In this document: in pieces, positions 6,818 to 15,045 of the stretch | How positions within the stretch are numbered: position 1 is the first letter of the stretch | Layout of the letters: every line of letters begins with the position of its first letter | NCBI GenBank assembly: GCA_937885815.1 | Contig: CALABM010000163.1 | Location: 1 to 22,894 of the forward strand | From: an uncultured Verrucomicrobiales bacterium | Lineage (GTDB): Bacteria > Verrucomicrobiota > Verrucomicrobiia > Verrucomicrobiales > Akkermansiaceae | Direction: 5' to 3' | Length of the DNA: 22,894 nucleotides | Program-made: the position numbers and the translations under genes | The notes under the pieces: generated by a model | What the model saw: only the letters and a program-made list of their open reading frames with translations | Told to the model about the DNA's origin: nothing | Databases searched by the model: none

Positions 6818-9196
6818 GTGAGTAAGGAAAGTATTATCAATCATTTTTCAGACGTCGGACTCGTATACCGACTCGACAAGGCCTGTAAGGTATTGTTCAC
6901 CCCATACACAGCCCTTTTCAAAGAAAGAGGCTTGGAGTTCAATTTTGAACTTGAGGGCGCAGAAAAGACGGCCCATCTTGACCGCATTCGCGATATTTTG
7001 CTCAGCTTGAGTACAGACACAGAAGCCGGGCGTAGGCTTGCAAACGTGCTTGATGAAATCGTGCTGGTAGATAAGAACTACAGCAAGGTGAGCACATACA
7101 TAGAAGACATCACTCAGAAATGGGGCGATGGCCTACGCGCATCGGGGTACAACATTGGCGAACAGCTGGAGCTTGTCGCAGCATTGTGTACAGATGAGCG
7201 CAAGGAAGTGAGCGATGCTATGGCAATCATAGTGTCGCGCATACACTCCTTGGATTCTGCCACCAATCGTGACTACCATTGGTTTGGTGACTTTGCGGAA
7301 GAGAAAGAGGATGGCTCTGTTAAGCTGCCTGTTTTCAAAGTGCCTGATGATAAGGATTTGGCTGCTAAAAAAGAAGACCTTGAGGCACAACTTAACGCAG
7401 GATTCGAAAAGAATCACTACACTACCGATTGCCATGTTGTGCTTCAGCCGAAATCCGCTGATGGCGAAATCTGGGCTCTGGTTGAACACAGCGGCCGCAT
7501 TGTGGTTAGGGAGAAAATGGAAGATGGTAAGGCCAGTACCATCAAATATCCACCATTGACGCGAAGCATCGTTGTCTTAGATACTGAGCGCAGAATGCTG
7601 CGTATCAAGTCTGGTGCTGAATGGATGTATAATCTACTGTCCAAGAAATTCTCAAATTTCTTCTGCGGCCATGAGGAGCTATTCCAACAAGGCCAGATGT
7701 ATTGGTTTGACCCTATCAGCCGACATGGCTTGGCAAAGGCTTTCAGTATTGCCGATTATAGCACCATTATCAACAAAGCGTATATCGTCTCCATTAAGTG
7801 CGATGTCATGGATGGCGCGGAGGGTGACCAGCTCACCTTAAACAATACGAAAGACAGGGATATCTGTGCCACTTGGGAGAAGTTTAGCAAAGACCATATT
7901 CTTTGGATCAGGTCTATTACCCTGCGCCTGAGAATAAAGGGGTGCAAGAACAGGGTAACTGTAAAGATTGACAAAGAGAAGGGCCTGTTTGTAAGCATGC
8001 TTAGTAAGATGGGGCTGGTAAGAAGCTGGCTGCGCAGACGTGGCTTTGAGAAGCATTACCCCATCAAGGAGTATTGCAGCAAGGAGAGTAAGGCTGCAAT
8101 ACCTGCTGCGTTCTGGCCCATTGTAAGGACTCTGCTTGAAACAGGAGAAGTCAGCAAAGCGAACCTGTATAACGTGCTTGACTCGCTTGCCCCAGGTGTC
8201 GGTGACTTCGTGAATCCTCGCATACTGAAAGAAGTTGCTTCTCCTAAATATGAGAAGAAGTGGACGGATGCGTATGGCCGCGAGTGGGACGTGAAGTATA
8301 ATGAGGCTACAGACAGCTACTATGGCAGCAACATCAATGTTGAACTCGGCATAGAAGCTGGGCCTGACATCGACCCGTCAGAAGTCGAGATTCAGCCCAT
8401 TAACAAAGATGCCTTGCTGAAAGACATTCAGACCGCACTCATGAAAAACTCCAGACTCAATATGGATGACATGGGTGACGGCGTCCATCGTCTGGGGCAG
8501 CTGAATGCCCTCGGTGTCACAGTATTCTTGGCAACTGGTACGAACTGGCACCCCGCATTTAAGGGCAACAATGTGACCAACTCTTCGATTGCCGTGGTGA
8601 CGTTTACCGAATCCCCTCCCGATTTGTACAAAGAACAAATTGAGGAGTCCTATATTCAGCACGCATGGCTCGGTAAATTACTGCGCTGGGATATTGCGGA
8701 AAAGCGTCTTGTTGAGATCGCGCCGGTAGAAAGTGAAATCAATGAGAACAATACGCTCATGTTCCAGTCCAACGATACACCGCCTTGGCACAGGTGGCCG
8801 CTCGGGTTACCTGAAGAGAGATGTCGCCATTTATCGCAGGTGGAGTTTATCTTGGGTTGTGATTACGCAACCATTCGCTACGCTGGCGTTGAGAAGCGCT
8901 TCTCACTTGACGAGCTTGTGATGCTTCAGCCAAAACGGCCAAAGCGAAATCCCAATAAGGTGAAAGACCACCCCAATTTCACCACGCTATTGCGATTTAT
9001 CAGGGCGAATGAGCGTAGCGGGGATATGGGCTTCGAGTTGAAAGAAACGGGGTCCTCTGGCTCTCGTAAAAATCTGAATGATGATATCGGATTGTTCTTC
9101 GGCACAAATGATTGTGTCTGGGAAGAGATACCAGAGAACCCCGGCAGGTACAGATTAGCGTTTGCTAGTTGTACCACAACTGTGGATGACGATTAA
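6818..9196 (+). CDS. Large protein of unknown family (792 aa), cassette gene 1
   Basis: Starts at GTG 6818, supported by SD AAAGGAG ten bases upstream and a strong promoter. I recognise no family, Walker box, nuclease triad or membrane segment. Visible features: a helical N-terminus (1-150), an acidic stretch with DDKDLAAKKEDLEAQLNAGF (about 178-200), a basic segment rich in Arg/Lys (about 360-420, with RSWLRRRGFEKH), a Trp/Tyr-rich region near YEKKWTDAYGREWDVKY, and a basic PKRPKRNPNKVK near residue 710. Parts are AT-richer than the flanking polymerase gene (the 60 bases from 7741 are 37% GC), which suggests separate acquisition. It converges on the sigma-like gene, overlapping it by 4 bp (TTAA). 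Its own host-type promoter fits a prophage-expressed accessory gene such as a defence or exclusion factor. That role is inference. Confidence 0.85.
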   Translation: MSKESIINHFSDVGLVYRLDKACKVLFTPYTALFKERGLEFNFELEGAEKTAHLDRIRDILLSLSTDTEAGRRLANVLDEIVLVDKNYSKVSTYIEDITQKWGDGLRASGYNIGEQLELVAALCTDERKEVSDAMAIIVSRIHSLDSATNRDYHWFGDFAEEKEDGSVKLPVFKVPDDKDLAAKKEDLEAQLNAGFEKNHYTTDCHVVLQPKSADGEIWALVEHSGRIVVREKMEDGKASTIKYPPLTRSIVVLDTERRMLRIKSGAEWMYNLLSKKFSNFFCGHEELFQQGQMYWFDPISRHGLAKAFSIADYSTIINKAYIVSIKCDVMDGAEGDQLTLNNTKDRDICATWEKFSKDHILWIRSITLRLRIKGCKNRVTVKIDKEKGLFVSMLSKMGLVRSWLRRRGFEKHYPIKEYCSKESKAAIPAAFWPIVRTLLETGEVSKANLYNVLDSLAPGVGDFVNPRILKEVASPKYEKKWTDAYGREWDVKYNEATDSYYGSNINVELGIEAGPDIDPSEVEIQPINKDALLKDIQTALMKNSRLNMDDMGDGVHRLGQLNALGVTVFLATGTNWHPAFKGNNVTNSSIAVVTFTESPPDLYKEQIEESYIQHAWLGKLLRWDIAEKRLVEIAPVESEINENNTLMFQSNDTPPWHRWPLGLPEERCRHLSQVEFILGCDYATIRYAGVEKRFSLDELVMLQPKRPKRNPNKVKDHPNFTTLLRFIRANERSGDMGFELKETGSSGSRKNLNDDIGLFFGTNDCVWEEIPENPGRYRLAFASCTTTVDDD

Positions 9197-9861
9197 GCCT
9201 TAGCCAATTCAGCTTTCAATAGCGCAGCAGTAGACTTGTTTAACTTACGGACATAGGATTCATCTACGCCAAGTAGTTGAGCTATGTCCGTATTTTTCAT
9301 GCCCTCTGCGTGCCAGATAAAGCACATCTGGGTTCTATCATCGAGTTTACTCAGATACTGCATCGCTATGGCTGCATCGTTTTTGATGCTAGCTGCATTA
9401 TCGGGGGCATGTACGCTCTCATCGTAAAGCACATCACCCCATCTTGTAAACTCAGCGCCGGGCTTATCCCAAGCATCATCGGTAAAGTCATCGAACTGGC
9501 AGAAGTTCTCGCTGCCCGATGCCATTGCCGATGACTTTTTCCCTGTCCCCCGGCGGGATGCCTCACCGTAGTCACCAAGGCGTTTCATGATGAGGCCTTG
9601 CATGACAGGTTCAAAGACATCCATCTCGCAACGGAAACAAGCCAAGCTGCACAAGCTCATCCAAAGTTCTATGCCAAAATCATAGGCCGTTTGGTTGTTC
9701 ATGAGCCACTTATCCGTTCCGTGCCTACGACTGTTGATAGTCTTGGCAAGCATCTGCAGTAGGAGATACTGCCTGTACTCAAGGTCGTAGTTCTTGCTGT
9801 TTGTGTCTAATTTGGCGAGGATTCTTTCGCCACCCAATGTTATATCGAATGTAAATACCAT
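9193..9861 (-). CDS. Sigma-70 region 4-like / HTH transcription factor, cassette gene 2
   Basis: A 222-aa protein. The C-terminal part (about 163-215) has the sigma region 4 layout: a helix with YLSKLDDRTQMCFIWHAEGM, then the HTH MKNTDIAQLLGVDESYVRKL (188-207). 'L-EREREVF.L...G.s..EIA..LG.S...V' is the family pattern. The N-terminal two thirds (1-150) are not a clear sigma region 2, although residues 27-110 are helical with several Cys/Trp. It may be a diverged phage sigma factor or a regulator that borrows the region 4 fold. The ATG at 9861 has GAGG about 6 nt upstream, inside a 7-bp inverted repeat (9863-9884). It is encoded between two copies of the outward leader element, which makes those elements natural candidate targets. 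Confidence 0.8.
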   Translation of the reverse strand: MVFTFDITLGGERILAKLDTNSKNYDLEYRQYLLLQMLAKTINSRRHGTDKWLMNNQTAYDFGIELWMSLCSLACFRCEMDVFEPVMQGLIMKRLGDYGEASRRGTGKKSSAMASGSENFCQFDDFTDDAWDKPGAEFTRWGDVLYDESVHAPDNAASIKNDAAIAMQYLSKLDDRTQMCFIWHAEGMKNTDIAQLLGVDESYVRKLNKSTAALLKAELAKA

Positions 9862-9862
9862 A

Positions 9863-9884
9863 GAATCCTCGGTATACAGGATTC
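9863..9884 (-). promoter_or_regulatory. Inverted repeat covering the SD of the sigma-like gene
   Basis: GAATCCT (9863-9869) and AGGATTC (9878-9884) are perfect 7-bp arms around an 8-bp centre that includes GTATAC. On the minus strand the second arm contains the GAGG SD of the gene starting at 9861. It could act as an mRNA hairpin that hides the SD or as a DNA operator for autoregulation. Confidence 0.55.
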
Positions 9885-10018
9885 CAAAGTATTGTGATAA
9901 AATCCGAGGCTGAGCAGCACCACTTGTTCTTGAGTATCAATAATCAAAAAGTTCGCCATCCCATTTACGACCTCCATTTCCTGAACAAGCAAATCGCCAA
10001 ATAGCAGTCGCAAAACAC

Positions 10019-10069
10019 TTTTTTGCAGAAAGTAGTCCGAATTTTTCATTTGCCCCTGCTGAAAGGAGT
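10019..10069 (+). promoter_or_regulatory. Leader element B, inverted copy of element A
   Basis: A 22-nt block (10019-10040) and CCTGCTGAAAGGAGT (10055-10069) are separated by a 14-nt spacer and are identical in order and spacing to element A. It precedes the plus-strand replication operon that begins at 10098. The spacer sequences differ between copies while the two blocks do not, so the blocks appear to be the conserved functional parts. Confidence 0.7.
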
Positions 10070-10092
10070 AGCCCAAGGAACAAAGGGCTACT
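10067..10092 (+). promoter_or_regulatory. Leader hairpin upstream of the replication operon
   Basis: AGTAGCCC (10067-10074) and GGGCTACT (10085-10092) form a perfect 8-bp stem around a 10-nt loop containing AAGGA. The stem begins within the AAAGGAGT end of element B and finishes 5 bp before the ATG at 10098. It could sequester the SD, or bring it nearer the start codon. Element A has no such hairpin. Confidence 0.55.
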
Positions 10093-10097
10093 CAACA

Positions 10098-10463
10098 ATG
10101 GATATTAAGAACCTTACTAAAATAGCTGAGGAAGTAGGTGCTGAGGCCGTAGCCAAGGCAAATCGTGTAAAAGGCTGGAATCTTATCTGCTGCCTGTACT
10201 CTGAACCTCGTACTGCCGAGGATGACCTTGCCCATGCTTACGCTACTGAAGCCCGCTCGCTGAGCCTCCTGAGCCTGCGCTTAACCTGTGCCAAAGCCGA
10301 AGCCGGGCTGCGTGGTAACACGAAGAAGTATGAACGTCTGACCAAGGCCATCGAGGAAGTTACCAAGCGCGAGATGCGCCTGTCTGCCCTGTGCCACGAA
10401 GCCATCAAGGCTGCGCGTGAAGCCGATGAAAAGGCAAAAATTGATAGAAAGGAGAACGCCTGA
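10098..10463 (+). CDS. Small helical protein, first gene of the polymerase operon
   Basis: 121 aa from the ATG at 10098 (MDIKNLTKIAEEV). An earlier in-frame ATG at 10023 falls inside element B and is rejected. The sequence is rich in Ala, Glu and Lys and almost wholly alpha-helical, with a long charged C-terminal helix (KAAREADEKAKIDRKENA). No family was recognised. The stop overlaps the next ATG in TGATG, so the two are coupled. As lead gene of the replication operon it may be a replication accessory or early regulatory protein; this comes from position only. Confidence 0.75.
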   Translation: MDIKNLTKIAEEVGAEAVAKANRVKGWNLICCLYSEPRTAEDDLAHAYATEARSLSLLSLRLTCAKAEAGLRGNTKKYERLTKAIEEVTKREMRLSALCHEAIKAAREADEKAKIDRKENA

Positions 10464-10675
10464 TGAGCTATTACCCGAAGCACCAGCTTTCTATCGCTGG
10501 CAATCGGGACGAGTTCAGCATCCCCCATTCTGATTTGGGGGATGCCATTTGCTCGTTCCATCTTGTCTGGGGCAAAGTGAATGGCCAGATTCAGCCCTGT
10601 ATCCTGCATCCGGGTATCTACTACCCCGGCTTTCAACCTGTAACAGCAAAGGAGGTGTACGAGTATGAAGCCTGA
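10463..10675 (+). CDS. Small protein of unknown function
   Basis: A 70-aa frame starting at an ATG that overlaps the previous stop by one base and ending 11 bp into the polymerase gene. It is rich in Tyr, Pro, His and Gly (HPGIYYPGFQPVTAKEVYEY), with no recognisable motif. The SD of the polymerase gene (AAAGGAGGTG, 10648-10657) lies within its last codons. The tight overlaps at both ends support it being a real operon member. Function unknown. Confidence 0.65.
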   Translation: MSYYPKHQLSIAGNRDEFSIPHSDLGDAICSFHLVWGKVNGQIQPCILHPGIYYPGFQPVTAKEVYEYEA

Positions 10676-12452
10676 ACCTGAAGCGAAGAAAGGCAAGGTC
10701 TTTGCGATAGACTTCGAGACTTACTACGGCAAGGAGCTGAGCATCGACACCCACGGCCTGTACCACTATCTGCGTGATCCTGCGGCCTCTATCTACCTCG
10801 TCTCTATCTATTCTCCTGAATCAGATGGAGAGTTTGCGTATGTAGGTAGGCCGGAAGACTTCGACTGGCAGATGCTTGAGGGCTGCACGCTCTGCGCCCA
10901 CAACGCCCGCTTTGACCGCGCATGCTTCGAGAGGCTGCGCGAGCTTGGTATCGTCCCGGCAGAGCTGCAGGTGGACTGGGTATGCACCGCTGATATGGCT
11001 AGTGCGCTCAGCTACGGCCGCTCGCTGAAGGCATCTGTGGAGGGAGCCTTTGGCATCAGCATCAGCAAGGAAACCCGCACCGACATGAAAGACAAGACGT
11101 GGGCAGACGCTGTGCGCTTGGGCATGGCCAAGGAGCTTGGCGAGTATTGCCTGAAAGACTCTTGGTACTGCTACCACCTGTACTCCAAGCTCGGCTCACT
11201 TTGGAGCGACAAGGAACGCAGGCTGTCAGCCTTAACCCGCGACATGTGCGACTACGGCGTGTACGTGGATCAGAAGCTACTGGCCGAGGGTAAGCAGAAG
11301 CTCCTGCGCGTGATGGATGAAGCCGTCAGCAAGATTCCGTGGGCTGATGGCAGCAAGCCTATCCTGTCGCTGAAGAATCTGAAATTGGAATGCGCCAAAG
11401 CCGGCATATCAGCACCTGATTCACTCGCTCAGGACTCCGACAGCTGTACTGCCTGGGAGGAGAAATACGGCGAGCAGTTTCCTTGGGTGGGCGCAATGCG
11501 AGACTATCGCAAAGCCAACACTCTGTATAAGAAATTGGAAACCCTTGAGAGCCGCATTCGCCCGGACGGCACATTCTCTTATGGGCTCAAATACTTCGGC
11601 GCTCACACAGGCCGCTGGAGCGGCGATGGCGGCTTCAACATCCAGAACTTGCCGCGCGTAGCTCAATTCGGCGTGGATCTGCGCAAGATGATTGTACCGC
11701 GCCCCGGCCATACGTTCATCATTAGCGACCTTGGCCAGATTGAGCAACGTGTCTTGTCTTGGCTGGCGGGTGACAACGCTATGATGGAGGAGCTGGAGAA
11801 AGGCATCTCGGTCTATGAAGCCCACGCCCGCGCCACTATGGGATATACAGGCAGCGAGCCCCTGAAGCACGCTAATCCTGATCTGTACCGGCTGGCCAAG
11901 GCTCGTGTGCTGGGGCTGGGCTATGGCGCCGGTGCTAGGGTGTTCGTCAGGATCGCCAAGACGATGGCGGGGCTGGATATCTCTGAGCGCGAAGCTGAGC
12001 GTATCGTGAGAGACTTCCGTAACAGCAACCGCCTTATCACTAAGCTCTGGGCTAAGCTGGACCATGCCTTTAACGTGAACAAGGGCAAGGCTTGCTTCGC
12101 TCTGCCGCTGCCCTCCGGCCGCTCTCTTTACTACCGCAATCTCGCCATGACCCCCAAAGGCATGAGCGCAGAAGTACAAGGCAAGCGCTGCGCCTTTTTT
12201 GATGGCAAGCTGGCAGAGAACCTGACATCGGCCACCGCTCGCGATGTACTGGGCGAGATCCTGCTGAATCTGGATGCCGCCGGGTATCGAGTTGTGATGC
12301 ACATCCATGACGAGGTGGTAGTGGAAGTGCCGACCGAAAAAGTTGACACCGCGCTAAAGGATGTGCAGCGCATCATGACCACCGCACCAGAGTGGCTGGA
12401 GGGGCTACCCCTCGCAGCTGAAACCACCTCATCAACCTTTTACACCAAATGA
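10665..12452 (+). CDS. Phage family A DNA polymerase with 3'-5' exonuclease
   Basis: A 595-aa replicative polymerase lacking a 5' nuclease domain. The DEDDy proofreading domain has Exo I DFET (Asp16, Glu18), Exo II HNARFD (79-84) and Exo III YCLKD (161-165). The polymerase domain has HTGRWSGDGGFNIQNLPR (about 314-331), motif A SDLGQIEQR (354-362, catalytic Asp355), motif B RLAKARVLGLGYG (409-421, Lys412, Tyr420) and motif C HIHDE (546-550, Asp549). All catalytic residues seem present. The length and motif B match the short PolA found beside DUF2800 and SNF2 genes in phages. The strong SD AAAGGAGGTG lies eight bases before the ATG. Its stop overlaps the next start in ATGA. Confidence 0.95.
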   Translation: MKPEPEAKKGKVFAIDFETYYGKELSIDTHGLYHYLRDPAASIYLVSIYSPESDGEFAYVGRPEDFDWQMLEGCTLCAHNARFDRACFERLRELGIVPAELQVDWVCTADMASALSYGRSLKASVEGAFGISISKETRTDMKDKTWADAVRLGMAKELGEYCLKDSWYCYHLYSKLGSLWSDKERRLSALTRDMCDYGVYVDQKLLAEGKQKLLRVMDEAVSKIPWADGSKPILSLKNLKLECAKAGISAPDSLAQDSDSCTAWEEKYGEQFPWVGAMRDYRKANTLYKKLETLESRIRPDGTFSYGLKYFGAHTGRWSGDGGFNIQNLPRVAQFGVDLRKMIVPRPGHTFIISDLGQIEQRVLSWLAGDNAMMEELEKGISVYEAHARATMGYTGSEPLKHANPDLYRLAKARVLGLGYGAGARVFVRIAKTMAGLDISEREAERIVRDFRNSNRLITKLWAKLDHAFNVNKGKACFALPLPSGRSLYYRNLAMTPKGMSAEVQGKRCAFFDGKLAENLTSATARDVLGEILLNLDAAGYRVVMHIHDEVVVEVPTEKVDTALKDVQRIMTTAPEWLEGLPLAAETTSSTFYTK

Positions 12453-15031
12453 CCACAATGGACTCAAATCCTTCCAACAGCAACAACACCCAGGCTCAGT
12501 CTACGGACTGGGCTTTGGTGCGTGAATTCTACCTCACTTGCCGCAGCTACAAGCAGACTGCCGAGCATTTTGGGCTCAACCCCGACACGATAAAGAAGCG
12601 TTGCCAGCGCGAAAATTGGAAATCGAGGGGACACAGGGGACAAAGTGAGGGGACAACAGAGGGGACAAATGCTGTCCCCTTGTCCCCTGAAAATGGCAAT
12701 GTGTCCCCCGATGAGGGGACAAACTCTGTCCCCTTGTCCCCCGAAAACAGCGAAAATGTCCCCTGTGATGTCCCCTCGGCTGTCCCCTCTGATACCTCTG
12801 CTGATGCCTTTGCCGCCGCTTCAACTTGCTTCCCGGCCTTGCCAATGCGCCCGAACCTGATGGCCTCTGCCGTGAGCTTCGGCCAGCCGTGGGAACAGCG
12901 CATAATCGCCCACGACAAGCTCCGCGATAAAGCAGCCTACCGCTCCTACATCTGCAACCCGGCTACGAAAGATTGCCTGTTCAGCGGCATCCGCGGCATG
13001 AATAAGCAGGAGATGGTGAGCCGCGAGAACCCGGCCGTCAGCATGATAGCCGTGGTGGCTGATTATGATATGGTGATGACTGACGAGGAGCGTATGAAGA
13101 AGACCGCAAAGCTCGTTATCAAGCCCAACTTCATCAGCTCCTCCTACTCCGGCGGCACTCATGCGGTCTGGTTCTTGCAAGCCCCGCTGCCGCTGATGCC
13201 TAACGCCGAAATGGTACAGGCGCTGCTGGAGACGATTGTACGCAAGCTCAAGCTTAAGAACGCCTACGGCCAGCTGGACGGCAAGGCTTTCTACAACACT
13301 TCGCAATACTACCACGCCGGATGGAACTGGCAGCAAATCAGCACGGAGCCCATCGCAGAGTCCATGTCCTTGCTCTGGCTGGACGAGGCTCTGAAGAAAA
13401 GCAAATTCACGACCACCGGCACCCAGATTCCTCTCGCGCGTATATGGGAGGAAATGCAGAAGCGCGGCTGGGACAAGAAGTGGGGCGGCGATAAAGCGTT
13501 TGAGCTGGGTGCGCGAGGTGTGCGCTTTTGGGATCCGCTGGCTGATTGCCCCACCGCCGCGATAGTGAAAGAGAATGGCATGATATGCTTCACAGGCCCA
13601 TTCCCGTTCCAATCGTGGGCAGACATCTTCGGCTCTGACTTCATCGATGCTTTTCGCGCCGACACGTTCGGCAAGGCCTTGAGCGAGTGCTACATGGTCA
13701 ACAACACCTTCTACGTCTGCAACAACCTGCGAGCGGAAGACGGCAGCTACAAGCCTTGCCTACTCACCTATAACCGCCAGAACTTCGAATCCCTGGCTAC
13801 AGAGAAATACGGCCTTAACAGCAAGCCTGAACAGGAGGGTGAGGACAGCCCGGTGAAGCAGTTGGTAGCGAAAATCGCCACCTACAACACGCTTCCGGCA
13901 GCCTGTCCATTCATCTACCGCAAGGAGCGCATCATTCATATTCAGGGCGAAGCACGACTCAATACCAGCTTCCTGCGTGTACATGAACCTGATTTGAGCA
14001 AGGGTCAGGAGTGGGGCGATGGCTTCCCTTGGATAGCAGCCTTTATGGAACGCCTGTTCCCTGATATCATCCAGCGCGACCGATTCATGGCCGCTTGGGC
14101 ATACGCCTACCGAAACGCTTACAAGGGCGAGCCGAAGAACGGCCATACTATCTTCATTGCAGGATCCGTGGGCAGCGGTAAGAACTTCCTGAGTGAGTGT
14201 CTGTATGGTGCAAGCATGGGTGGTGCGGTTGATGCCAGCGAGTACGTCCTCGGGCAGACTCGCTTCAATGACCACCTCATGGGCAGCGGCGTGTGGACAC
14301 TCAACGATACTGTGTCCAAGGGCGACTACCGCGAGCGAGCCATTTTCGCCAAGAGCTTGAAGAAGATGGCCGCAAACCACTTTCATTCCTGCGAAGGCAA
14401 ATACAAGAGCGCTACCGGGATTTACTGGAGTGGCCGCATCATTGTCACGCTCAACACCGACCCCGATTCCCTTCAATTACTGCCTGATATCGAGCTATCC
14501 AACCGCGATAAGCTCAGCCTGTTCAAGACTACTGACGAGCCGATGAATGATGCCGATGGCGCCGCTAAAGCTAAAGCGGAGATGGGGGCACTTTGCTCAT
14601 TCCTACTCAACTGGGAGATACCTGAACATTGCGTGGGTGATGCCAGATGGGGAGTGCGCAATTATTTGCACCCTGAGCTGCTTGCAGAGGCTTCAGATTC
14701 CAGCCCTACAGCCTCGTTCCGCGAGATATTGACGCTGTTCGTAAAGGACTGCTTCGATGCGGATAAGAGCTTGCAAGAGCTGAAGGGCTCGTCTACGTGG
14801 TTCATGCAACAAATGCTGCTGCAGGACGGATTGAAAGACATGATACGAGGCGCTGTAACGCCCACGAGCATCGGTCGGCGTATCAGCAAGCTTGCCAGCG
14901 CCGGGGACTTCCCTCTCGTCTATGACCGCCAGTCTAAGGCACGCGAGTGGGTTATCGACCGCAAGGCTTTCATGGAATACCTTAACAGCCCCAATCAGGA
15001 AGGAGAACTCGATGAACTTTGCCCGTTCTAA
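12449..15031 (+). CDS. Primase-polymerase / SF3-type helicase with N-terminal HTH
   Basis: An 860-aa replication protein. Residues 22-60 form a predicted HTH (SYKQTAEHFGLNPDTIKKRC) ending in RENWKSR, like terminase small subunits. Residues 60-113 are a low-complexity linker with repeats of EGTN-VPLSPEN; its DNA is an iteron array. Residues about 150-310 look like an archaeo-eukaryotic primase: VVADYD (Asp205, Asp207), SGGTHAVW (His238) and LDGKAFYNTSQYYHAG. Residues about 520-760 form a phage helicase domain with Walker A AGSVGSGKN (571-579) and IIVTLNTDP later, in the manner of DUF5906/D5 helicases. It would open the origin, unwind and prime for the upstream PolA. The ATG overlaps the polymerase stop. 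The primase assignment rests on motif reading and is less sure than the helicase. Confidence 0.88.
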   Translation: MTTMDSNPSNSNNTQAQSTDWALVREFYLTCRSYKQTAEHFGLNPDTIKKRCQRENWKSRGHRGQSEGTTEGTNAVPLSPENGNVSPDEGTNSVPLSPENSENVPCDVPSAVPSDTSADAFAAASTCFPALPMRPNLMASAVSFGQPWEQRIIAHDKLRDKAAYRSYICNPATKDCLFSGIRGMNKQEMVSRENPAVSMIAVVADYDMVMTDEERMKKTAKLVIKPNFISSSYSGGTHAVWFLQAPLPLMPNAEMVQALLETIVRKLKLKNAYGQLDGKAFYNTSQYYHAGWNWQQISTEPIAESMSLLWLDEALKKSKFTTTGTQIPLARIWEEMQKRGWDKKWGGDKAFELGARGVRFWDPLADCPTAAIVKENGMICFTGPFPFQSWADIFGSDFIDAFRADTFGKALSECYMVNNTFYVCNNLRAEDGSYKPCLLTYNRQNFESLATEKYGLNSKPEQEGEDSPVKQLVAKIATYNTLPAACPFIYRKERIIHIQGEARLNTSFLRVHEPDLSKGQEWGDGFPWIAAFMERLFPDIIQRDRFMAAWAYAYRNAYKGEPKNGHTIFIAGSVGSGKNFLSECLYGASMGGAVDASEYVLGQTRFNDHLMGSGVWTLNDTVSKGDYRERAIFAKSLKKMAANHFHSCEGKYKSATGIYWSGRIIVTLNTDPDSLQLLPDIELSNRDKLSLFKTTDEPMNDADGAAKAKAEMGALCSFLLNWEIPEHCVGDARWGVRNYLHPELLAEASDSSPTASFREILTLFVKDCFDADKSLQELKGSSTWFMQQMLLQDGLKDMIRGAVTPTSIGRRISKLASAGDFPLVYDRQSKAREWVIDRKAFMEYLNSPNQEGELDELCPF
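12627..12787. repeat. GGGGACA/TGTCCCC iteron array, candidate replication origin
   Basis: Thirteen perfect copies of one heptamer lie in 161 bp inside the primase-helicase gene. GGGGACA occurs at 12627, 12636, 12649, 12661 and 12715. TGTCCCC occurs at 12673, 12681, 12702, 12727, 12735, 12757, 12769 and 12781. Many spacings are 12-13 bp. Two palindromes with 5-bp centres (12661-12679 and 12715-12733) belong to a 54-bp tandem duplication. Origins embedded in initiator genes are known (for example lambda O), so this is a candidate ori bound by the protein's own N-terminal HTH. Confidence 0.8.
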
Positions 15032-15045
15032 GGCTCTTTGGCTCG

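Noticed and set aside
11421..12308. Long minus-strand open frame opposite the polymerase
   Set aside because: The sense strand carries complete PolA motifs; this frame is a shadow.
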